Assembly (NCBI GenBank): GCA_964423225.1 | Contig: CAYREE010000072.1 | Location: 1-11,494, forward strand | DNA from: CAYREE01 sp964423225 | GTDB taxonomy: Archaea; Altiarchaeota; Altiarchaeia; IMC4; SCGC-AAA252-I15 | DNA: 11,494 bases | Reading direction: 5' to 3' | The notes under the pieces: generated by a model | The model's input: only the letters and a program-made list of their open reading frames with translations | Told to the model about the DNA's origin: nothing | Databases searched by the model: none | Shown: positions 7,475 through 11,494 of the stretch, piece by piece | Layout: every line of letters begins with the position of its first letter | Position numbering within the stretch: position 1 is the stretch's first letter | Program-made: the position numbers and the translations under genes

Positions 7475-9058
7475 ATGAGAATAATTAATAGTGCAAAAAT
7501 TGATTTACCCGGGATAAATAGACTTAGTAGAGAATTTGAATTAGGAGATTTAACAATCTTTATTGGTAGATCAAATTCAGGTAAATCTCGAATACTAACA
7601 AATATCTTCGATCAGGTTAACCAAGCAAATAATCAGATTTTTGCCCAAGATGTAAAGCATTTTAAGAGCCTTAAAGATACTAAGTTAACTTTCTCTACGT
7701 ATAAAAAGAAAAATATTAAAGTTGAATATATAACAAGTCCCCGAGGAAAGATAACAAATATTAATGGATTAGGGACCAAATTAGCAAATTGTTGTCAATC
7801 ATTACAACAGATTGATCCAACAATATCAGATTTTGGAAATAATGTAATATTATTCTCTAATGATAAACAAAGGTCTCTTTCAGAACAGGGCACTGGAATT
7901 CACCAACAGGTTCACATTTCTGATAAAATTTATGAAAAAAATGATCTTTTATTAATCGACGAACCTGAAATTAGTCAATATCCTACTGGAAAAATCGAAT
8001 TACTTAATCAGATAATAACATCTCTATCATCAAAACAAATTTTATTAGCTACACATGATCCAACCATAATAAACCAATACATTATAAAAAAAATTCAAGG
8101 TAAAAAGAGATATAAAATAATTCTATACTCCTTCTGCAGTAATCAATTTAAAAAAATTGACTTTAATACAACAATTAATCAAGAAACACATGTCGGATAT
8201 TTAAGTCAAACTTTTTCAGGGAAACCTGTACATTTAGTATTTGAAGGGCAAACAGAACTGTACGCGTTTCAAGCTCTTTTAACAAAATATTGTATTCATA
8301 ACAATATTGAAGATTATCCAAAATTATTAGCAAATATAAATCTTAGTCAGCTTCAGGGGTCACAATGGAAGATCAATATCTTCCAATTACCTGATGTAAG
8401 ATACTATGATACGTTTATCATTCTAGATGGTGAACACGCAAGAGATCTCAATACATTTGACTTTTCCTCTTCTACTAATAAAATTAATATCGTTCGAACA
8501 TTTAGGGGTGTAAAAGAAGGTCAAATTAATGTATATTCACTTAAATCAGAGAATATAGAAGTAATCGAAAAAAATCTGTTTGATGAAACATATCCTAAAC
8601 CAATAGGATTTGCAAAAAAGATTTGGTCATTAACGGAAGATGAATTCAATGAAATTGATTTTTCTAAAGGAGATTTAGCAAATATAAAAAAGATATTTGA
8701 CTGGGCTCTTAGTAAAGCTGGTTTAATTATTAAAAAACCTGGAAAGAAAAAAAAGCTAACACATGAACAGATATGGGATAATCATTTACTAGATTATAAA
8801 AAATTTAAGGATAAATTTAATCGAGAACCCTCAAGAGATGGAAATGAAAAAGAAAAATTCTTATCTTATTGGATTAGGGATCAAAGGAGATATTATAGAG
8901 ATGGAATTCTCTCTTCTGAAAGAATAAAAAAATTGATGAGAATTAAATTTGATTTTAATCCCGAAAAACGTATAGGAAGAAAAAAAGGGGATTCCGATAG
9001 AGGTCTAAGAGATCGCACTGGTTATTTTGGAAATAAGAATGCAAGAAAAAACAAATAA
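7475..9058 (+). CDS. ABC-type ATPase with TOPRIM-like segment and HA domain (OLD-like)
   Basis: 527 residues. The ATPase half has Walker A GRSNSGKS (31-38), an ABC signature LSEQGTG (135-141), Walker B LLLIDEPE with Asp162/Glu163, and a switch histidine in ATHDP (His194). No long coiled coil separates them, unlike SMC or Rad50. Next comes FEGQTE (Glu257, Glu261) and then ILDGE (Asp318, Glu320), the pattern of an OLD/DUF4435-type TOPRIM nuclease centre; the second acidic pair is DGE instead of DxD. Residues about 433-495 match the helicase-associated (HA) DNA-binding fold: W434, FKDKFNREPS, LSYWIRDQRRYYRDGILSSERI, ending KFDF. A basic tail follows. OLD-like proteins act in phage defence or DNA processing; here that role is inferred. 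The gene is AT-rich, stands alone, and is flanked by two structured noncoding blocks. The start at ATAAAAATG lacks a Shine-Dalgarno; a TATA-like stretch at 7442-7449 could drive a leaderless transcript. Confidence 0.85.
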   Translation: MRIINSAKIDLPGINRLSREFELGDLTIFIGRSNSGKSRILTNIFDQVNQANNQIFAQDVKHFKSLKDTKLTFSTYKKKNIKVEYITSPRGKITNINGLGTKLANCCQSLQQIDPTISDFGNNVILFSNDKQRSLSEQGTGIHQQVHISDKIYEKNDLLLIDEPEISQYPTGKIELLNQIITSLSSKQILLATHDPTIINQYIIKKIQGKKRYKIILYSFCSNQFKKIDFNTTINQETHVGYLSQTFSGKPVHLVFEGQTELYAFQALLTKYCIHNNIEDYPKLLANINLSQLQGSQWKINIFQLPDVRYYDTFIILDGEHARDLNTFDFSSSTNKINIVRTFRGVKEGQINVYSLKSENIEVIEKNLFDETYPKPIGFAKKIWSLTEDEFNEIDFSKGDLANIKKIFDWALSKAGLIIKKPGKKKKLTHEQIWDNHLLDYKKFKDKFNREPSRDGNEKEKFLSYWIRDQRRYYRDGILSSERIKKLMRIKFDFNPEKRIGRKKGDSDRGLRDRTGYFGNKNARKNK

Positions 9059-9061
9059 TTT

Positions 9062-9070
9062 GTTTTATTC
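9062..9070 (+). promoter_or_regulatory. Weak TATA-like box before RNA B
   Basis: GTTTTATTC lies just after the ATPase stop. Its centre is about 26 bases before 9092-9095, where the first hairpin of RNA B begins. The match to the TATA consensus is only fair. Confidence 0.3.
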
Positions 9071-9092
9071 TTTCGCAATTGGATTTAACGTA

Positions 9093-9345
9093 ATGGTTAG
9101 GAGAAGTTTTTCAGGAATCCTGGTTCTTTAGCCGTTTTATCTTGAAAAATTTGGACGAGGCGTTAGCCGAGTCTTTTTACCTTAGTTTTTCTCCCCGATA
9201 GGGTCCGAGGCTACGAGCCGAGGAAGTCATCGACACGAATTCATTATCATGGTGAAGACCTTGTACCTGCATGTCGAATTTATTATAAGACGGCTAGTGT
9301 GTCGGTGATTGATGAAAAACGTGGGTATAATGTACTTTTTCTGTT
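9093..9345 (+). ncRNA. Structured RNA B, family unknown
   Basis: About 250 noncoding bases with dense pairing. A 5' hairpin pairs GGTTA/TAGCC and GAGAA/TTCTT (9095-9105 with 9124-9133, one bulged G) and is capped by CAGG/CCTG. Two small hairpins at 9154-9173 and 9204-9224 share one design: 3 bp, a symmetric GA/GA internal loop, then GGC/GCC. A 12-bp helix (two G-T pairs and one T-G pair) joins 9225-9236 to 9299-9310 and encloses the second copy of the 32-base motif, which may be closed by AATTC/GAATT (9238-9242 with 9276-9280). T-runs follow at 9336-9350. The T-run position favours plus-strand transcription. A GAGGAAGTC stretch recalls RNase P conserved region I, but the matching 3' element does not pair, so I leave the family open. 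Confidence 0.55.
9241..9272 (+). repeat. 32-base shared motif, copy 2
   Basis: It is 28/32 identical to 7181-7212, with substitutions at positions 8, 11, 16 and 25 and no gaps. It sits at the apex of the long helix of RNA B. The two copies are in the same orientation, 2060 bases apart, on either side of the ATPase gene. Confidence 0.75.
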
Positions 9346-9350
9346 TTTTT
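9336..9350 (+). terminator. Double T-run terminator of RNA B
   Basis: TTTTT-CTG-TTTTTTT follows the closing helix of RNA B by about 25 bases. It fits an archaeal oligo-T terminator on the plus strand and separates RNA B from the ribosomal protein operon. Confidence 0.5.
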
Positions 9351-9377
9351 ACCTATCTGTAATACCACTACCTTTTT

Positions 9378-9450
9378 AAAGCTTTGTTACCCTATATTTA
9401 AAAGCTTTTTTGAATTGGAAATTGCTTGGCACTCTGTAAAGGCTTTTTTT
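9378..9450 (+). repeat. Three AAAGCTTT-type elements upstream of rps12
   Basis: AAAGCTTT at 9378-9385, AAAAGCTTTTTT at 9400-9411 and AAAGGCTTTTTTT at 9438-9450. The first two are palindromic around AGCT. They could be operator-like sites or T-run attenuators ahead of the ribosomal operon. A small hairpin GTGT/ACAC (9456-9459 with 9467-9470) lies further downstream in the leader. Confidence 0.35.
9393..9402 (+). promoter_or_regulatory. TATA box of the ribosomal protein operon
   Basis: TATATTTAAA is the best TATA match before rps12. It predicts a transcript start near 9424 and an mRNA leader of about 80 bases that contains the third AAAGGCTTTTTTT element. Confidence 0.45.
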
Positions 9451-9502
9451 GGATGGTGTCTTGGTAACACTCCTGTTCAAGATTAGAATTATCTGATTTA
9501 AA

Positions 9503-9941
9503 ATGAGTAAAGGCGAGTATGCTGCAAAGAAATTGCAGGCTAAGAGGAAGCATTTCCGTTGGAACAAGCCGGAGTACTCAAGGCGATTATTAAAGCTAAG
9601 CCAGAAACACGACCCCCTTGAAGGGGCACCACAAGCTAAAGGAATAGTATTGGAAAAAGTGGGTATTGAGGCCAAGCAGCCGAATTCAGCTATACGGAAA
9701 TGTGTTAGAGTCCAGTTGATCAAGAATGGCCGGCAGTTAACCGCGTTCGCGCCGAGAAACCGGGCGATCACGTTCATTGAAGAACACGATCAAGTGACGA
9801 TAGAAGGATTNNNNNNNNNNNNNNNNNNNNNNNGGGCGTTCTATGGGAGATTTGTCTGGAGTCCGATACAAGGTCATCAAAGTCAATGACATATCATTAA
9901 ACGAGTTAGTGAGGGGCCGGAAAGAGAAGCCGCAGAGATAG
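9503..9941 (+). CDS. rps12: Small ribosomal subunit protein uS12 (interrupted by assembly gap)
   Basis: Archaeal-type uS12, a decoding-centre protein of the 30S subunit. Before the gap, 102 residues include the family block GAPQAKGIVLEKVG and KQPNSAIRKCVRVQL. After the gap the frame resumes at 9834 with GRSMGDLSGVRYKVIKV and ends NELVRGRKEKPQR at a TAG. The two sides are out of frame across 23 N. Homologues have about five residues here (IGGRR type), so a true gap of about 13 bases would restore the frame; this is a gap-length artefact, not a frameshift. The corrected length of about 142 residues is normal for archaea. One oddity is AFAPRNRA where the family nearly always has a PGDGA-like loop. 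The start at GATTTAAAATG has no Shine-Dalgarno. It is the first gene of a likely operon with uS8, 10 bases downstream. Confidence 0.93.
9811..9833. other. Assembly gap (23 N)
   Basis: Unresolved bases inside uS12, between the IEG and GRSMGD motifs. The stated length is inconsistent with the reading frame, so the N count is an estimate. Confidence 0.97.
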
Positions 9942-9951
9942 ATGATTTAAA

Positions 9952-10341
9952 ATGAAGCATGATCCACTAAACGATTCGATTTCAATGTTGAAGAAATATG
10001 AGAGTCTAGGAAAGAATGAGGTAACCCTCCATCCAAAAACAAACATTCTAGTTAACGTATTGAAAGTATTCCAGACAGAGGGATACATTTATGAATTCGA
10101 GGCTGAAGACGATAACAAAGGCGGGAAAGTCAAGATCAAATTGATAAAACATATAAACGATTGTGGCGTCATCAAACCCCGCTTCCCAGTTAAACACCAT
10201 GAATTCGTGAAATGGGAGAAGCGTTACCTACCTTCTAGAGGATTCGGAGTCCTAGTAGTATCTACTCCAAACGGAGTGATGAGCCATAAAGAAGCTAAAG
10301 AAAAGGGTATTGGAGGAAGGCTAGTCGCCTACATATACTAA
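9952..10341 (+). CDS. rps8: Small ribosomal subunit protein uS8
   Basis: 129 residues, the full archaeal uS8 length. It binds 16S rRNA in the central domain. The family markers are an N-terminal DPLNDSISML, then TEGYIYEFEAEDD, INDCGVIKPRFPV, the LPSRGFGVLVVSTPNGVMSHKEA block, and the GGRLVAYIY terminus. The start is 10 bases after the uS12 stop, behind the same GATTTAAAATG leader as uS12 and without a Shine-Dalgarno. In most archaea uS8 follows uL5 and uS14 in the spc cluster; here uS12 takes that place. The uL6 gene begins 6 bases after its stop. Confidence 0.96.
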   Translation: MKHDPLNDSISMLKKYESLGKNEVTLHPKTNILVNVLKVFQTEGYIYEFEAEDDNKGGKVKIKLIKHINDCGVIKPRFPVKHHEFVKWEKRYLPSRGFGVLVVSTPNGVMSHKEAKEKGIGGRLVAYIY

Positions 10342-10347
10342 TCAAAA

Positions 10348-10908
10348 ATGGGTAAAGAGCATCATGGAGAGGTGGAGCTTGAATTGCTTGAAACCATAGA
10401 ACTAGACTTAGACAACCATACGATAAACGTGAAAGGCGAGAAAGGACAGTTAACAAGGACCTTCAATGAAAACTTCATAAAATTCAAGAAAAAAAACAAT
10501 ACACTACAAATAATCGCAGAATCAAAGAGACTCCCACTAAAAAAACAGATGGCGATAATGGGAACCATCAAATCACATATAAAAAATATGATGATCGGAG
10601 TAACAGAAGGATACACTTATAAAATGAAGATAATCTACTCACACTTCCCTATGAAAGCCCAAGTACAAGGGAAAAACTTCAATATAGAAAACTTTCTAGG
10701 AGAAAAACACGCAAGAAAAGCAACAATACTCGATGGAGTAACAGTCGAAGTAAAAGGGCCGGACGTCACACTAACAGGCATCAATAAAGAAGACGTTTCA
10801 CAGACAGCGGCAAATATCGAACAAGCCACAAAAATCAAAAACCTCGACCCACGAATATTCCAGGACGGAATATACATAGTGGAAAAAGCAGGTAAACCAA
10901 TAGTATAA
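10348..10908 (+). CDS. rpl6: Large ribosomal subunit protein uL6
   Basis: 186 residues, typical for archaeal uL6, which binds 23S rRNA near the sarcin-ricin region. The two-repeat fold is supported by KGEKGQLTRTF in the first half and by YSHFPMKAQVQGKNFNIENFLGEK and GINKEDVSQTAANIEQATKI in the second. The C-terminal signature DPRIFQDGIYIVEKAG is intact. The leader is TCAAAAATG without a Shine-Dalgarno. Genes lie 6 bases before and 10 bases after, consistent with one operon in the usual spc order uS8-uL6-eL32. Confidence 0.96.
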   Translation: MGKEHHGEVELELLETIELDLDNHTINVKGEKGQLTRTFNENFIKFKKKNNTLQIIAESKRLPLKKQMAIMGTIKSHIKNMMIGVTEGYTYKMKIIYSHFPMKAQVQGKNFNIENFLGEKHARKATILDGVTVEVKGPDVTLTGINKEDVSQTAANIEQATKIKNLDPRIFQDGIYIVEKAGKPIV

Positions 10909-10918
10909 AAAATACAAG

Positions 10919-11494
10919 ATGGCAGAAGCAAAAAAGAAGACAACGGCAAAAAAGAAGGCAGATGCAAAGCCAAAGGCAGTAAAAAAGCCTGCAAAGCCCA
11001 AGGTTGAGAAGAAGCCTGCAAAGCCCAAGGTTGAGAAGAAGCCAGCCAAGCCCAAGGCGGTTAAGAAGACGGTTGAAAAGCCTGTAAAAAAGCCTGCCAA
11101 GCCGAAGGTGGTTGAAAAGCCTGCTAAGCCTAAGGCAGCCAAAAAGACGAGTGAAAAACCAGTTAAGAAGCCTGCCAAGCCAAAAGCCACAAAGAAAAAG
11201 GCTGTGAAGAAAGAAAAGCTTGAAGAAGTGCCTATCGAGGTTGAAGAACCAACAGAAGAAACACTCGAAACTCCAGTAAAACCCGAAAAAATAAGGGTTC
11301 CAAAAGAGATAATCAAGATCGAAAATACAGGCGATGGAAAAATACCCAAAGCAGGTAAAACAAAACCACGTTTCAGAAGACAGGAACTAGGAAAACTATC
11401 AAGATTAAAAGACACTTGGCGATCCTGCCGTGGAATAGACAGTAAAAAAGCAGAAGGAAAACGCGGAAGAGGCAAACTACCAAATATAGGATAC
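10919..11494 (+). CDS. rpl32e: Large ribosomal subunit protein eL32 with long basic extension (3' partial)
   Basis: 192 codons are open to the window end with no stop, so the C-terminus is missing. Residues from about 148 match eL32 (KPRFRRQELGKLSRLKDTW, then RGIDSKK and KLPNIGY). Before it lies an unusual extension. Residues 1-100 are Lys/Pro/Ala-rich with six KPAKPK motifs (at 23, 32, 41, 58, 67, 84), resembling histone H1 or other nucleic-acid-binding tails. Residues 101-125 form an acidic linker. The extension is probably disordered and may bind rRNA or DNA; its role is unknown. An ATG at 10919, 10 bases after the uL6 stop and in frame with the whole repeat, is the natural start. No Shine-Dalgarno is seen. 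Confidence 0.92.
   Translation, partial: MAEAKKKTTAKKKADAKPKAVKKPAKPKVEKKPAKPKVEKKPAKPKAVKKTVEKPVKKPAKPKVVEKPAKPKAAKKTSEKPVKKPAKPKATKKKAVKKEKLEEVPIEVEEPTEETLETPVKPEKIRVPKEIIKIENTGDGKIPKAGKTKPRFRRQELGKLSRLKDTWRSCRGIDSKKAEGKRGRGKLPNIGY
10985..11065 (+). repeat. 27-bp tandem repeat in the eL32 extension
   Basis: Units lie at 10985-11011 and 11012-11038 (identical) and 11039-11065 (diverged), each encoding nine residues of the KPAKPKVEK type. Two identical adjacent copies suggest recent slippage expansion. Shorter, degenerate copies continue to about 11190. Confidence 0.8.

Noticed and set aside
7181..9272. CRISPR array
   Set aside because: Only two copies of the repeat, 2 kb apart, with a gene between them and no spacers.
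9215..9300. RNase P P4 helix in RNA B (GAGGAAGTC with CGGCTA)
   Set aside because: The two strands do not pair as P4. The GTC stretch instead pairs in a 12-bp helix with 9299-9310. The identity is left open.
9376..9777. Minus-strand frame opposite uS12
   Set aside because: Antisense shadow of a highly conserved ribosomal protein gene.
9809..9842. Frameshift or pseudogene in uS12
   Set aside because: Both sides are intact and conserved; only the N count breaks the frame, and about 13 bases in place of 23 would restore it.
10635..11475. Long minus-strand frames opposite uL6 and eL32
   Set aside because: Their Phe/Ala/Gly-rich repeats are the complement of the Lys/Pro/Ala codon repeats of eL32; the sense frame is clearly the real one.

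Overview
This window is archaeal. Its right end carries an archaeal-type ribosomal protein cluster: uS12, uS8, uL6, and eL32, a protein found only in archaea and eukaryotes. Several starts lack a Shine-Dalgarno and sit behind A/T-rich leaders, and TATA-like boxes precede the candidate RNAs. The 23-base N run inside the uS12 gene marks it as a scaffolded, probably metagenomic, assembly. The lineage cannot be fixed by eye; a DPANN-type archaeon is a guess.

Left part (1-6792): the 3' end of a coiled-coil, Thr-rich protein gene runs directly (TAG|ATG) into a 1908-residue secreted giant. That protein has a signal peptide, an SpvB-like domain, six DxNxDG calcium-loop (FG-GAP/VCBS) repeats, a Tc-toxin TcB middle-like region, many YD repeats, the RHS core ending in DPSG, and about 150 unrecognised residues after it. 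This is the architecture of a polymorphic (RHS/Tc) toxin. A very AT-rich gene for a Yip1-like polytopic membrane protein follows 24 bp later, where a cognate immunity gene would be expected. A hairpin plus T-run ends the unit.

Middle part (6793-9502): an AT-rich segment without genes, then a structured GC-richer block (about 7128-7440) behind a TATA box, then a 527-residue protein that joins an ABC-type ATPase, a TOPRIM-like segment and a helicase-associated (HA) DNA-binding domain, then a second structured block (about 9093-9345) ending in T-runs. The two noncoding blocks share a 32-base motif (28 identities) and flank the ATPase gene. I cannot assign either block to a known RNA family. This RNA-ATPase-RNA arrangement is the best candidate here for an undescribed system, possibly defence or mobile-element related.

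Right part (9503-11494): rps12-rps8-rpl6-rpl32e, closely spaced in one direction and probably one operon. It joins a str-type gene to spc-type genes. eL32 has a long Lys/Pro/Ala repeat extension and is cut by the window end. uS12 is interrupted only by the assembly gap.
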